Shown piece after piece: positions 21,159 through 33,489 of a stretch of 64,000 nt of DNA. The first letter of the stretch is position 1; each line of letters starts with the position of its first letter. The notes beneath the pieces are model-generated. The model saw only the letters and a list, made by a program, of their open reading frames with translations, was not told where the DNA came from and did no database searches. The stretch lies in the NCBI RefSeq assembly GCF_031143425.1, contig NC_090443.1, positions 1,053,568,554 to 1,053,632,553 on the forward strand, given 5' to 3'. The position numbers and the translations under genes are program-made. The stretch comes from Pleurodeles waltl (lineage: Eukaryota > Chordata > Amphibia > Caudata > Salamandridae).

Positions 21159-22601
21159 TGTCAGAGTCACCAGATCCTCGGGGTCTGCGCACGTTCCCAA
21201 CACGTCCACCACTGAACAGCTCTAAGACTCTGATAGATAAATCACAGAGTCTAAGAGAGTTCAAGAGGGGAAGAGGGGATTAGGGAGGGAACAGCTGGGA
21301 AGGAGACCTGTAGTAAGAAAAAGGTTAAAACACACAATATGAAAATTACATCTCATGAAATCAATACTAGACTATGACTCTAAGCCTAGTCATTCTGAAA
21401 ACATGAACAACCTAAGAATTAGGCTTAAAATGACTAAGTTTCAAGATGGCCGGATACCTGTAAGGGAATCAAGATGGATTAAATGAAACTTTGAAATTCA
21501 AGTACCTTCCTTTACATGAGGATCAGGAAAAACATTCTGAATAAATTCTAAACCAGTCATATGATTCCTTTTTTGAGAATGCATACTAGGACCATGCAAT
21601 ATTGCATCTAGAAACTCTGGTCTTCTGTGTTCTCTTGAAATGTTTCAACACGAATTGCGCACATTGCAGATTTTCATATATATAGTAAACACCATAAAAT
21701 GATTGTGCATCATGAATAACACAATATGGATTCAGGAAACAAATCACACAACTTGTCAACTCAAATATTACCTAATAAATGTCTTAGAATAATGGCATAC
21801 AATGAACAACATGAATTAAGCTTGAAGAGAGAATTGTGCGTCTTGCCGATTCGAGTGCCACCATGTACAATGTCAAGAAATGGTAGCACGCAATGAATAT
21901 CAAGGTTAAATCACCATTAAACTAATCATGTGTCTTGCCGATTCGTAAGCCACGATGTAAATGTCAAGAAATGGTAGCGCGCAATAAATAACAAAGTCAA
22001 ATCATCATGAAACGAATTGCGCGTCTCTTCCCGATTCTTAAGCCACCATGTAAATGTCAAGAAATGGTAGCGCGCAAAGTAATCTGTTAATCATTAAAGA
22101 ATTAGGCCAAGAATATGAAAGTTCTCGATAACGGCATCGGGAGGTCAGCCCAAACACCGTCTTACCGCCCAGAACAAGGATCACCAATGAAGAATGAAGG
22201 GCAGAGGCCTGGAAGATCAAATAGGCCACCGGGACAGGAGATCAGGAAGTAGCTGCTGCTCTGCACCGGGACCTCTGAATAGTGAGCACTTGGAGCTGGG
22301 CTGGCTCCCTTTTATAGAGTCTTGGCCCAGCCCACAACCACACCCAGGCATGCTGCAGGGAAAGTCTCTGGAAGGCCCTGGAAAGGGACCACACCCTAAC
22401 ACACTCTGAAATCCTGCAGCAATACATTGCAAATGAACAGTATTTGTAAACACATTAAAAAAAAGTCTTGAGGATTAAACTCTGCAATACAAAAGGTTAA
22501 ACAACAACATATCAGCACAATGCATAAATTACGTTGTTTTGAGAGTGCTGGGTTTTTGCATTCTAGTCGCCAATAGAGCGCGCACTGCACTGGTGTTGAC
22601 A
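21159..22601 (+). mobile_element. Nested solo LTR, 1.44 kb, inside Gypsy pol
   Basis: Begins TGTCAGAGTC and ends GGTGTTGACA, with terminal TGTCA/TGACA inverted repeats. An exact 5-bp duplication ATATG lies at 21154-21158 and 22602-22606. Removing the LTR and one ATATG makes the integrase tail continuous with the next pol segment, which confirms the borders. Strand is arbitrary because no internal genes survive. It carries its own internal 92-bp tandem repeat. Confidence 0.9.
21820..22080 (+). repeat. About 92-bp tandem repeat inside the nested LTR
   Basis: CAAGAAATGGTAG recurs at 21874, 21965 and 22058, each preceded by CCGATTC and GCCAC.ATGTA tracts. There are about three units with 5-10% divergence by eye. 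Confidence 0.75.
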
Positions 22602-22606
22602 ATATG

Positions 22607-23655
22607 AACTGTCTGAAGCCTCATTTTGAGAGGACTGAGGTCAACATGCTTCTGGTGACAGGTGAGGGTGTGGAGGAAGAGAGTGAGCCTCTCCCCAACC
22701 TTCTCTCTGCCGGAGGAGGCGATGGGCCAGTGGAGGTTGTCAATCTCTGGCTCCCTGGCCATAGACCAGCGAGGGGACTGCTACCAGTTACTGTAGCAGT
22801 ACTCCCTGTTTTCCCTCACACCTGGACTCACACATTTGTGTGTCCATGATATTGACACGGGAGACAGTCCCCCTGTAAAGAACAACATTTACAGATTGTC
22901 AGACAGGGTCGAAGGCCAGCATTAAAGAGGAAGTTGCCAAGATGCTGGCTCTTGGGGTGATTGAGCACTGTCGCACCTGGTGCTAAGCCAGAACTTAAGT
23001 TCTGTGTGGACCGCCGGGATCTCAATTCTGTCACAAAGACAAACACTCACCCCATCCCACGAGTTGATGAGCTCGTAGATAGGCTAGGTGCTGCTAAATT
23101 CCTCAATACTTTTGATCTCACATTAGGGTACAGGCAGATCCCCGCGACTGAGGGGGGCAAAGAGAGATCCACTTTTTCAACTCCTGAAGGACATTACAAG
23201 CTCAGAATAATGCCCTTTGGGTTGAAAAATAGGCCTGCTATATTCCAACGGTTAGTTAACGGGGTCCTAGCTGGTAAGCATGTGTTCTGCGCTGCTTCCC
23301 TAGAAGACATAGCCGTCTACAGTTGCAGCTGGGAGGAACACCTGCTCCACCTCCAATAGGTGCTCAAGGGCCTGAAACAGGCAAGCCTGACAGTCAAGGC
23401 CAGTAAGTGCCAGATTGGGCAGGGTTCCGTGGTGTATATGGGACACCTAATAGGTGGTGGCAAGGTGCAGCCCCTCCAGGCCAAGATTGAGACAATCACG
23501 GTCTGGCAACCACCTAGAACCCAAACGAAGTGAGAGCCTTTTTATGTTTCACTGGGTACTACCGTAGGTTTGTTAAGAGTTATGGCACCATAGTGACCCC
23601 TAAGCAGAACTATCATCCAAAAAGCAACCTAGGTTGGTGAACTGGACAGAGGCTT
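22607..23655 (+). pseudogene. pol: Gypsy reverse transcriptase (broken, catalytic motif lost)
   Basis: After the solo LTR, pol continues with a short NCLKPHFERTEVN segment, a divergent linker with frame changes, and the RT fingers/palm (FCVDRRDLNSVT near 23000, FDLTLGYRQIP near 23115, MPFGLKNRPAIFQRLV near 23210). The active-site motif normally YLDD reads SLED here (23290-23310), so one catalytic Asp is Glu and the Tyr is lost. Frame breaks follow near 23357 and the sequence ends in the connection/RNase H region near 23655. The remaining pol and 3' LTR are absent. Confidence 0.72.
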
Positions 23656-24398
23656 GTCTGAAGATTCACAAGTATCGCACACCGTGACGCAAAGTTTTAT
23701 TAAACGTATAATTTGCCCCTCAAACACACCTAAATCACCCTTCTGGGGTCAGAGTACCTTCACCCTGCCTCCTTATGTCACTTTCAAATTCAATTTACAC
23801 CCCTGGGAACAGTGTCCTGTGAAATAAAATGGCGGTCACAACTTTCTAGTCAGATTGCGGTTAGTCAATTGTAATGCTTCTTTTTGCACGCATATTCGTG
23901 AATTTCGTGATTAATCGTGGCCAGAGATATACATATCTATTTGCCCTTAAATATCTCCTAAACTACTGAAGAGATTTACACCAAATAACAAAAAGCATAA
24001 TCTGCATACTGGCAGCTAGCTTTCTGCCAAATGTGGTGTAATTCCATCCAGTGGTTCAGGCTGTAGATGTGGTGGCAGATCTTATTTGAATTAACATGGG
24101 AAATGCAACGTTTTTTTAGCCCCCTTTTTCTCGGCCCCTGCTTGATGGATCACCACAAAACGTGCCGGACGCAACAAGAATCACTGGGCCACTTTTTGGG
24201 GGACGTTTTGTGAAGATTCGTCAAATGGTGCCAAAGATATAGGCAAGTCAAAAAACACTTTTTCTATGGGAACATGGTCCTGACTATAACTGCCTACTTG
24301 TGACTGCCAGTAGGTAATATATATATATATATATATACTTACATTTATGCAGCCTATATTAAAGGCTAAAATTGCCCAATTTACATGAAGTTTTTCAG
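23656..24398. repeat. Dispersed repeat of unknown class, copy 1
   Basis: Shares an ordered series of motifs with 37461-38175: AATATCTC..AAACT.CTGAA, TTTCTGCC.AATGTGGT, AACATGGGAAATGCA, GAAGATTCGTCAAA and GTGCCAAAGATATAG, followed by a TA-rich tract and then GGCTAAAA.TGCCCA. No open frame and no recognisable ends. It could be the UTR or LTR of an unlisted retrotransposon. Confidence 0.6.
24318..24337. repeat. (TA)n microsatellite
   Basis: A short TA run within the dispersed repeat, at the same relative place as the TA run at 38056-38090 in the other copy. Confidence 0.85.
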
Positions 24399-27156
24399 CT
24401 GGCTCAGTATATGGTGTACATCTATTGGTGAGGCACCTGTACTGAGTCCAAACAACCCGTAGATGTAATTAGAATCTTCCAATAACCTAAGCTCTCAGAA
24501 GTGGTAAAGCACTTGCAATAGTCACAAAGTCAGTCAGTAAGTTACACACCAGGAAGAACCACACCAAGTGTTACTATTATTTACACACACATGAGCACTA
24601 AACTAATCCTGGCAAGAACATACAAAAGAATACTTTGTAACAGGTAGGTACAGCATAAATGAAACCATATACTAAAAAAATGGAATGCAAAAACCACACT
24701 AGACCAGCACGGAGATGTAAGGTTCACAGGGGCTGGGGAAGTACCAAAATACCAAAGGTAAGTACAGGGGACCCCCAAGCTCCTGTGTGCAGAGGTTTTA
24801 CCTTGGCACGAGTCCCATAGGCTAGTAGCGGTTAGAGTTTTGTGGCTTCAGGACCCCTCCAAGTGGACCCCGAGGAAACCCATGGAAGCCAGGAAGGTTG
24901 GAGAGCACCCCATCCGTGGATACCCAGAGAAAAGGAGTATCTACACCAGGGAGCCCAGGTGCATAGGGGTAAAGTGGGGTTGAAACCTCTCCTACAAGTC
25001 AATAGGGATCCCGGTTCGTCCAGATGCTGCAGTGACCCGTAGACTAGGTTGGTGGAACCCAAGTATGGATCCTTGAAGAAGAGCACCTTTGGACAGAGAC
25101 AGAGTCCAGGCCACCCAGAGTCATCCAGGTGGTGCAGGTAGGCAACACCCACCCTTCTCCAAGATGCTTTCATGATGGACTATTGGTGTGGGAAGACAGC
25201 TGTGACATCCAGGTGATGAAAATGGATCCCAGGAGTCATCTATGAGCTGTTCCACGCCGGTTGTCGATGGAAGAAGAGTCAGTGGCCAGCAGGCCCACTA
25301 ACTAGCCTTTGCAAATACAGGATTGGTAGTTGCAAAAAAAGTTCCAGTGGTGAGGACCAGCAAAATCCAGGCGACTCGGGACCTGCCCTAAGCAGACAGG
25401 AGAGCCAGCAGGAATCACAGCAGCTCATATGAGGACCCACTTGCAGCAGGCACCGGGAGTCGCAAGGAGCCACAGCGGCACAGCAAAGTTGGATACCCAT
25501 TTCACAGAGGTTGCAGAGAGGACTGGACAGCCAACAAGCATTTGTAACAGCAACAGACAGGTGCACAGGAGTTCTGTCTCAGTAGCTACAGCAAGAGCCC
25601 ACCGTCTGCCCAGTTGCACAGAGGACAAGTGGGACCTGGAGAGAACTGCAGAACCACCACCTGTGGAGAGCCTTTTGGAGTCCATGGGACAGCAGTATCC
25701 ACAAGCCAGTCATTGTCTTTGATGTGCCTGCGGTTGCAAGGGAGTGACTCCTTCACTCCAAGGGAGAATCCTTCTGGATCTCCTTAGTGCAGGCAGAGCT
25801 CTTGTAATTCTGGAGGATGCACAGCCAAGGAAGTTGCAGAAGTCTTGCAGAACTTGGAAACAAAGTCCTACTAGATACAGTCTTGTTTTTGGTTCCAGGT
25901 AAAGACGAGCAGCTGAATCCGGTGTCCAGGGTCGCAGAAGAGCCTTCAGTTGGTGCGCAAGTCGAATCTTAGCAGTTGCAAGATGAATCTAGGGAACCAC
26001 CCAGAAAGGGGGTTGGACTGCTTCTGCAGTGACTTACCTATTGGGGGTCAGGGACACTACCCAGCTGGACCGACCCATCAGCTACTCCCGGGGGTCCCTG
26101 CTCATCCTGTTTCCAAGATGGCAGAACCAAGTGACTACCTGGCAGAGCTCTGGCATCTCCCCAGGGGAGGGGCTGTTCAGGGGTATGGACACTCCCATGT
26201 CCTTTGTGTGGTTTCCCACCTGAGCAGGTACTGAGGACACCTGCACTGGCAAGAACCGGTTCATGCACGGAGTGCACCAAATGTGCCCTTCAAAGGGGTC
26301 TGCTGGCACTCAAGAGCACCCGCACCCTAGCCAGTAACACAGATTTCTAAGGGAGAAGGGTTTACACTTGTCTTCCAAAGGAAATGCATGGTTCTGACTT
26401 CCTCTGCTCAAGATAGGCTCAGCAGCAGGAGGGCAGAACAGTGGCTGGGGTCAGCAGCAGCACTGGCTTGCACGCAGACCCTGCAAGGCAGACCTGGAGG
26501 ATCCTCTAAGGAGCCCCAAAGTACATGCAGCTAGCACATTCATCAGTGTAGTTGCATGAGTCCAATATGTTTGATACCAAACATGCCTAGGTTCAAGGAA
26601 ACCATTATGTAGTTGGACCTTGTGATGACCAGTGTTCGCTATATACCTTAAGATGGCTTCCCTGCACCTACAAAGCCCTAAAAAATTAAGCCTGGGGTTT
26701 GCAAGGGTATCTCTGCTCATGCAGGGGTACCCTCACACTTAGAAACATGCACCCTGCCCTTGGGCTGAAGGAACTACCTTAGTGGTGACTTAAAGGTTAG
26801 AAATTCAGTGACCAGTGAAGTGAAAAGGTGCATGCACCTTCTCACGCAGGCTGCAATGGCAGGCCTGCAGACACAGTTTAAATGGGCTCCCGTGGGTGGC
26901 ATAATACGTGCTGCAGCCCATGGGGAACCTCTGGTGTACCAATGCCCTGGGTACCTAAATACCACACACTAGGGACTTACATGGGGCACCAGTATGCCAT
27001 TTGTGGGGTGTAAGTGTACTTACTAACTTAGTTTAGGGGAGAGAGCACTGATACTGGGGTCCTGATTAGCAGGGTCCCAGTGTACTACAGTCAAAACACA
27101 CTGATTCCGGAAAGAATGTGGGGGTAACTATGCCAGAAAGGTGCTACTTTCCTACA
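24399..27156 (-). mobile_element. Antisense long LTR (about 2.75 kb)
   Basis: On the minus strand the LTR starts TGTAGGAAAGTAGCACC at 27156, matching the start of the solo LTR at 12723. It then runs through the same landmarks, including the Gln/Cys-like CAG-rich middle at 25380-25720 and the AGGGAGTGACTCC tract at 25740. The left (LTR 3') end is uncertain; it falls where the dispersed repeat stops. I found no convincing 5-bp duplication, so the left side may be truncated. No gag or pol is attached. Confidence 0.6.
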
Positions 27157-27970
27157 AAACATACCACCAGACTCACACATTTCTGAAACTCAGAACGGAA
27201 AGAGCAAGGAGTGCAAACATGCAATCTTTATTGAAGAGAAAACTGTAAGAAAATACAAAGGCATTGTTAGCCAATAGGATGCATTAAAGCACAATCCAAC
27301 AATACTGACTTTAAGAACTTCAGGGCTGCCTGTATTCCATCATGCGCCAGAGGGAGGAGTGAGGTGACAGTTAGGTGACAGGTCAGTTCTTTTTTCCGGC
27401 TCCTTCAGTGAGGATCCTGGAGTATTGAGCTCTCATTTTCGGACTTTTTTTTGCCAGAAAATTACCACTTAAAAATCATTCCCACAACTTCACGTCTTTT
27501 GACATTTAGAGCAAGAACAAATATTTTTCTGACAGGAATTATTTTTTTCCTGTAAAAAAATGCCATCTCTTTTTGTCAAGTGCCCTGCCTGTGGCAAAAA
27601 GAATACATAGACCAGCCTGCGTCGTGTGTCTGCCTGACACCCATCTACATGAGACCTGCAAACATTGGCAGCACTGATTAAAAAGAACTTTGAAAGATAA
27701 AGGATCTGTCTCCATGGCCTGCAAGAGAGAGAAAAAGCAAAATCAGGAACATCCATGTCCACCTCTCTTCATAAACGGGTCTCCAGAGACAGAAGCACGA
27801 CTGAAAAACGACTTGCAAGATCCACTTCTAGAGGTAGAACATTCCTATCTATTCCCCATTGGCGTCAGGATTGAAGTCGAGAGTTACTGCACACCCCTCG
27901 TTGTCATCGCATCAATGACGTCCAGAGACTCCACACCAGAAGGTCCTCCTTTGACAGTGACACACAGACA
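27157..27970 (+). pseudogene. DIRS-like family B: 5' region and start of ORF1 (Gag-like), remnant A
   Basis: After a leader (27200-27550) that is partly repeated at 38235-38305, a frame opens at 27560 with a Cys/His-rich start (FVKCPACGKK, then CLPDTHLHETC). This is the same arrangement as the start of ORF1 in the better-preserved DIRS copies (CRECGGK...H.DCLWCL...CDSC). Stops occur early. The 94-codon frame 27690-27974 continues it, then the sequence is cut at TTAA by the large element at 27975 and resumes after 34714. Confidence 0.5.
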
Positions 27971-28960
27971 TTAACCCCTTCGCTGCCAGGCCTTTTCCCC
28001 TCCTGTGCCGAGCCTTGTTTTGGCTATTTGGGGCAGTTCGCGCTTAGGCCCTCATAACCTTTTGTTTAGATAAGCTACCCACGCCAAATTTGTGTCCTTT
28101 TTTTCCCAACATCCTAGGGATTCTAGAGGTATCCATACTTTGTGGGTTCCCTTGAAGGAGACCAAGAAATTAGCCAAAATACAGTGAAAATGTTGTTTTA
28201 AAAACAAATGGGAAAAAAGGGCTGCAGAAGGCGGCTTGTGGTTTTTCCCCTGAAAATGGCATCAACAAAGGGTTTGCGGTGGCAAGATCACCATCTTCCC
28301 AGCTTTCAGGAACAGGCAGACTTGAATTGGAAAACCCCATTTTTCAATACAATTTTGACAATTTACTGGGACATACCCCATTTTTACTATTTTTTGTGCT
28401 TTCAGCCTCCTTCCAGTTAGTGACCAAAATGGGTGAGAAACCAATGCTGGATCCCAGACAACTAAACATTTCTGAAAAGTAGACAAAATTCTGAATTCAG
28501 CAAGGGGTCATTTGTGTAGATCCTACAAGTGTTTCGTACAGAAAATAACAGCTGAAATAAACAAATATTGAAATTGAGGTGAAAAAAACAGCCATTTTTC
28601 TCCACGTTTTATTCTGTAACTCTTTCCTGCGATGTCAGATATTTGAAAGCAAGATACTGTTACGTCAGCTGGACTCTTCTGGTTGCGGGGATATATAGGA
28701 CTTGTAGGTTCATCCAGAACCCTAGGCACCTAGAGCCAATAAATGAGCTGCACCTTGCAATGGGTTTTTATTCTATACCGGGTATACAGCAATTCATTTT
28801 CTGAAATATAAAAAGTGAAAAATAGGTATCAAGAAAACCTTTGTATTTTCAAAATGGCCACAACATAGGGTGTCCGGAGGCAGTGGTTATTTGCACATCT
28901 CTGAATTCCGGGGTGCCCATACTAGCATGTGAAGTTCAGGGCCTTTCTCAAATAGACGTC

Positions 28961-31622
28961 TGTAAGGAAATGCCTCCTTGGCATGGTTACCCCCTGACTT
29001 TTTGCCTTTGCTGATGCCAAGTTATGATTTGAAAGTGTGCTGATGCCTGCTAACCAGGCCCCAGCACCAGTGTTCTTTCCCTAACCTGTACCTTTGTTTC
29101 CACAATTGGCACACCCTGGCATCCAGGTAAGTCCCTTGTAACTGGTACCCCTGATACCAAGGGCCCTGATGCCAGGGAAGGTCTCTAAGGGCTGCAGCAT
29201 GTCTTATGCCATCCTGGGGACCCCTCACTCAGCACAGACACACTGCTGCCAGCTTGTGTGTGCTAGTGGGGAGAAAATGACTAAGTCGACATGGCACTCC
29301 CCTCAGGGTGCCATGCCAACCTCACACTGCCTATAGGCATAGATAAGTCACCCCTCTAGCAGGCCTTACAGCCCTAAGGCAGGGTGCACTATACCATAGG
29401 TGAGGGCATAAGTGCATGAGCACTATGCCCCTACAGTGTCTAAGCAAAACCTTAGACATTGTAAGTGCAGGGTAGCCATAAGAGTATATGGTCTGGGAGT
29501 CTGTCATGCACGAACTCCACAGCACCATAATGGCTACACTGAAAACTGGGAAGTTTGGTATCAAACTTCTCAGCACAATAAATGCACACTGATGCCAGTG
29601 TACATTTTATTGTGAAATACACCCCAGAGGGCATCTTAGAGATGCCCCCTGAAACCATACCCGACTACCCGTGTGGGCTGACTAGTTTTAGCAGCCTGCC
29701 ACACACCAGACATGTTGCTGGCCACATGGGGAGAGTGCCTTTGTCACTCTGTGGCTAGTAACAAAGCCTGTACTGGGTGGAGGTGCTTCTCACCTCCCCC
29801 TGCAGAAACTGTAACACCTGGCGGTGAGCCTCAAAGGCTCACCCCCTTTGTTACAGCACCCCAGGGCACTCCAGCTAGTGGAGTTGCCCGCCCCCTCCAG
29901 CCACGGCCCCACTTTTGGCGGCAAGGCCAGAGGGGATAATGAGAAAAACAAGGAGGAGTCACTGGCCAGTCAGGACAGCCCCTAAGGTGTCCTGAGCTGA
30001 GGTGACTCTGACTTTTAGAAATCCTCCATCTTGCAGATGGGGGATTCCCCCAATAGGATTAGGGATGTGCCCCCCTCCCCTCAGGGAGGAGGCACAAAGA
30101 GGGTGTAGCCACCCTCAGGGCTAGTAGCCATTGGCTACTAACCCCCCAGACCTAAACACACCCCTAAGTTGAGTATTTAGGGGCTCCCAGAGCCTAGCAA
30201 GATAGATTCCTGCAACCTAAGACGAAGAAGGACTGCTGAGCTGAAAAACCTGCAGAGAAGACGGAGACACCAACTGCTTTGGCCCCAGCTCTACTGGCCT
30301 GTCTCCCCACTTCAAGAAAACTGCAACAGCGATGCGTTCCACAGGGTCCAGCGACCTCTGAAGCCTCAGAGGACTACCCTGCATCTAAAAGGACCAAGAA
30401 CTCCTGAGGACAGTGGCTCTGCTCCAAAGAAGAAACATCTTTGCAACAAAGAAGCAACTTTGAAAGAACACACATTTCCCGCCGGAAGCTTGAGACTTTG
30501 CACTCTGCACCCGACGCCCCCCGCTCGACTTGTGGAGAACCAACACTACAGGGAGGACTCCCCGGCGATTGCGAGCCCGTGAGTAGCCAGAGTTGACCCC
30601 CCTGATCCCCCACAGCGACGCCTGCAGAGGGAATCCAGAGGCCCCCCCTGACCGTGACTGCCTGCTTCTAAGAACTCAACGCCTGGTAAGGACACTGTAC
30701 CCGCAGCCCCCAGGACCTGAAGGATCTGACCTCCAGTGCAGGAGCGACCCCCAGGTGGCCCTCTCCCTTGCCCAGGTGGTGGCTACCCGAGGAGTTCCCC
30801 CCCCTTGCCGCTAAAGAGACCCCTGGGTCTCCCATTGAACTACATTGCAAACCCGACGCCTGTTTGCACACTGCACCCGGCCGCCCCTGTGCCGCTGAGG
30901 GTGTACTTTTTGTGCTACCTTGTGCCCCCCGGTGCCCTACAAAACCCCCCTGGTCTGCCCTCCGAAGACGCAGGTACTTACCTGCTGGCAGACTGGAACC
31001 GGGGCACCCCCTTCTCCATTGGAGCCTATGTGTTTTGGGCACCACTTTGACATCTGCACCTGATCGGCCCTGAGCTGCTGGTGTGGTAACTTTGGGGTTG
31101 CTCTGAACCCCCAACGGTGGGCTACCTTGGACCCAACTTTGAACCCTGTAGGTGGTTTACTTACCTGCAAAACTAACAAACACTTACCTCCCCCAGGAAC
31201 TGTTGAAATTTTGCAGTGTCCAGTTTTAAAATAGCTTATTGTCATGTGTGTGAAAACTGTATATGCTATTTTGCTAATTCAAAGTTCCTAAAGTTCCTAA
31301 GTGAAATACCTTTCATTTAAAGTATTGTTTGTAAATCTTGAACCTGTGGTTCTTAAAATAAACTAAGAAAATATATTTTTCTATATAAAAACCTATTGGC
31401 CTGGAATTGTCTTTGAGTGTGTGTTCTCCATTTATTGCCTGTGTGTGTACAACAAATGCTTAACAGTACCCTCTGATAAGCCTACTGCTCGACCACACTA
31501 CCACAAAATAGAGCATTAGAATTATCTCTTTTTGCCACTATCTTACCTCTAAGGGGAACCCTTGGACTCTGTGCATGCTATTTCTTACTTTGAAATAGTA
31601 CATACAGAGCCAACTTCCTACA
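28961..31622 (+). mobile_element. Solo LTR, 2.66 kb, inside the TTAA element
   Basis: Begins TGTAAGGAAATGCC and ends CCAACTTCCTACA, with a perfect 5-bp duplication ACGTC (28956-28960 and 31623-31627). The host sequence reads through once the LTR and one ACGTC are removed. A truncated copy of the same family lies at 53546-55893, where the tract around CTTGTGTGTGCT and GTCGACATGGCACTCC is nearly identical. The 3' region contains AATAAA-like sites near 31357. No gag or pol. Confidence 0.92.
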
Positions 31623-33000
31623 ACGTCTTTTTTACACACTGTCTTACAATTGGAAGGAACAAATGTAGAGAAAGACAAGGGGCAATAACACTTGTTTTGC
31701 TATTCCATGTTCCCCCACGTCTCCCGATAAAAATGGTACCTCACTTGTGTGGATAAGCCTAGCACCCGCGACAGGAAATGCCCCAAAATACAACGTGGAC
31801 ACATCACATTTTCACAAGGAAAACAGAGCAGTTTTTTGCAAAGTGCCTAGCTGTGGATTTTGGCCTCTAGCTCAGCCGGCACTTAGGGAAACCTAGCACA
31901 CCTGCGCAGTTTTGAAAGCTAGACACCTAGGGGAATCCAAGATGGGGTGACTTGTGGGGCTCTGACCAGGTTCTGCTACCCAGAATCCTTTGCAAACCTC
32001 AAAATGTGGCCAAAAAAACATTTTTACTCTCATTCCGGTGACAGAAAGTTCTGGAATCTGAGAGGAGCCACAAATTTCCTTCCACCCAGCGTTCCCCTAA
32101 GTCTCCCGATAAAAATGGCACCTTACCTGTGGGGGTAGGCCTAGCGCCCGCGAAAGGAAATGCCCCAAAACACAGCATGGACACATCAAATTTTTCCACA
32201 TAAAACAGAGGTGTTTTTTACAAAGTGCCTACCTGTGGATTTTGTCCTCTAGCTCAGCCGGCACTTAGGGAAACCTAGCAAACCAGCGCATTTTTGAAAA
32301 CTAGACACCTAGGGGAATCCAAGATGGGGTGACTTATAGGGCTCTGACCAGGTTCTGTTACCCAGAATCCTTTGCAAACCTCAAAATCTGGCCCCAAAAA
32401 CACTCTTTCCCCTCATTTCGGTGACAGAAAGTTCTGGAATCTGGGAGGAGCCACAAATTTCCTTCCACCCAGCATTTCCACAAGTCTGCCGATAAAAATT
32501 GTACCTCACTTTTGTGGGTGGGCCTACTGCCCGCGAAAAGAAATGCCCCAAAACACTATCTGGACACATCAAAATGATTAAATACAAAACTACCTGTTTT
32601 TGCGGGGGGGGCACCTGCGTTTTTGGTCCTGGGCTCAGCAGAGTTCTAGGGAAACCTACCAAACCCAGACATTTCTGAAAACTAGACACCCGAGGGAGTC
32701 CAGTGAGGTGTGACTTGGGTGGATCCCCCAATGTTTTCTTACCCAGAATCCTCAGCAAACCTCAAATTTAGCTAAAAAATAAAACATTTCCCACATTTCT
32801 GTGTGGGATCACCGCACTGGGACACATTTCATACCAACCAATGTTCCCCTCAGTCTCCTGGTAAAAATGATACCTCATTTGTGTAGGTGGGGCAAGTGCT
32901 TGTGAAAGGGAAGAGCCAAAAACATGTTGATATTGAGGGGGAACCAAAGTCCAAAAGGGCAGTTTGCAAAAAACATTTTTAGGCTGACAAGTGCAGCAGA
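31623..33000. repeat. About 380-bp tandem repeat, four diverged units
   Basis: The CTCCCGATAAAAATGG tract recurs near 31720, 32103, 32486 and 32855. Between them are shared AAACACA..GTGGACACATC, CTAGCTCAGCCGGCA and ACCCAGAATCCTTTGCAAAC motifs. The first three units are close in sequence and the fourth is divergent. It is non-coding. Confidence 0.85.
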
Positions 33001-33489
33001 ATTTTTATCGGTATAGATGAGACAATGCTGGGTGGTAGGAATTTTGTGGATTCCTGCAGATTCCGGAAGGTTCCATCACAAAAACGGGGGAAAATTTGTG
33101 ATTTCCAGCAAAGTTAGAGGTTTGCAGGGGATTGTGGGTACAAACATGGTGCGGGGTGCATGTGAAACACACCACCCTGGAATCACCCAGTTGTTTATTT
33201 TTCAGATGTGTCTGGGTCTTGTGGATTTTTCTACATGGTAGCGTCCCAAAGTCCATAAAGTGCATCCCTCACCATTCCAAGTGGGACGATTTTGAGAGTA
33301 AGCCAAGCTCTCATGGCCCAAATGCAAAACTAAAACCCCAAATAATCAAATGTCTTCTTGCTTGCTGTGGGATAAGATGTTTTAGAGTGCGGGGAGAGAT
33401 GGAAGACTGTTACCCTCTTCAGTTGAGGTGGGGGCGTAACCAGGCCCATACTGGTTGGTAGCCACCATCCCAAATTTTTACATTTTTTT

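Larger units (their letters stand above)
15640..23655 (+). mobile_element. Gypsy (Ty3) retrotransposon, Gmr1-like gene order, decayed and 3'-truncated
   Basis: A 5' LTR (15640-17772) is followed by gag (17926-about 19070), zinc knuckle and protease remnants (to about 19900), integrase (19910-21158) and then reverse transcriptase (22607-23655). Integrase before RT is the order of Copia and of the Gmr1-like branch of Gypsy. Sequence type (GPY-like tail, Gypsy-style RT) points to the latter. The 3' end of pol and the 3' LTR are missing. A 1.4-kb solo LTR sits exactly between integrase and RT. Many frameshifts and stops make it dead. Confidence 0.72.

Noticed and set aside
15640..23655. Possibility that the Gypsy element is complete with a 3' LTR further right
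   Set aside because: No sequence matching 15640-17772 was found to the right; pol stops near 23655 where an unrelated dispersed repeat begins.
30668..31114. 148-codon minus-strand frame in the solo LTR
   Set aside because: Non-coding LTR sequence; the corresponding region at 55000-55400 does not keep the frame.
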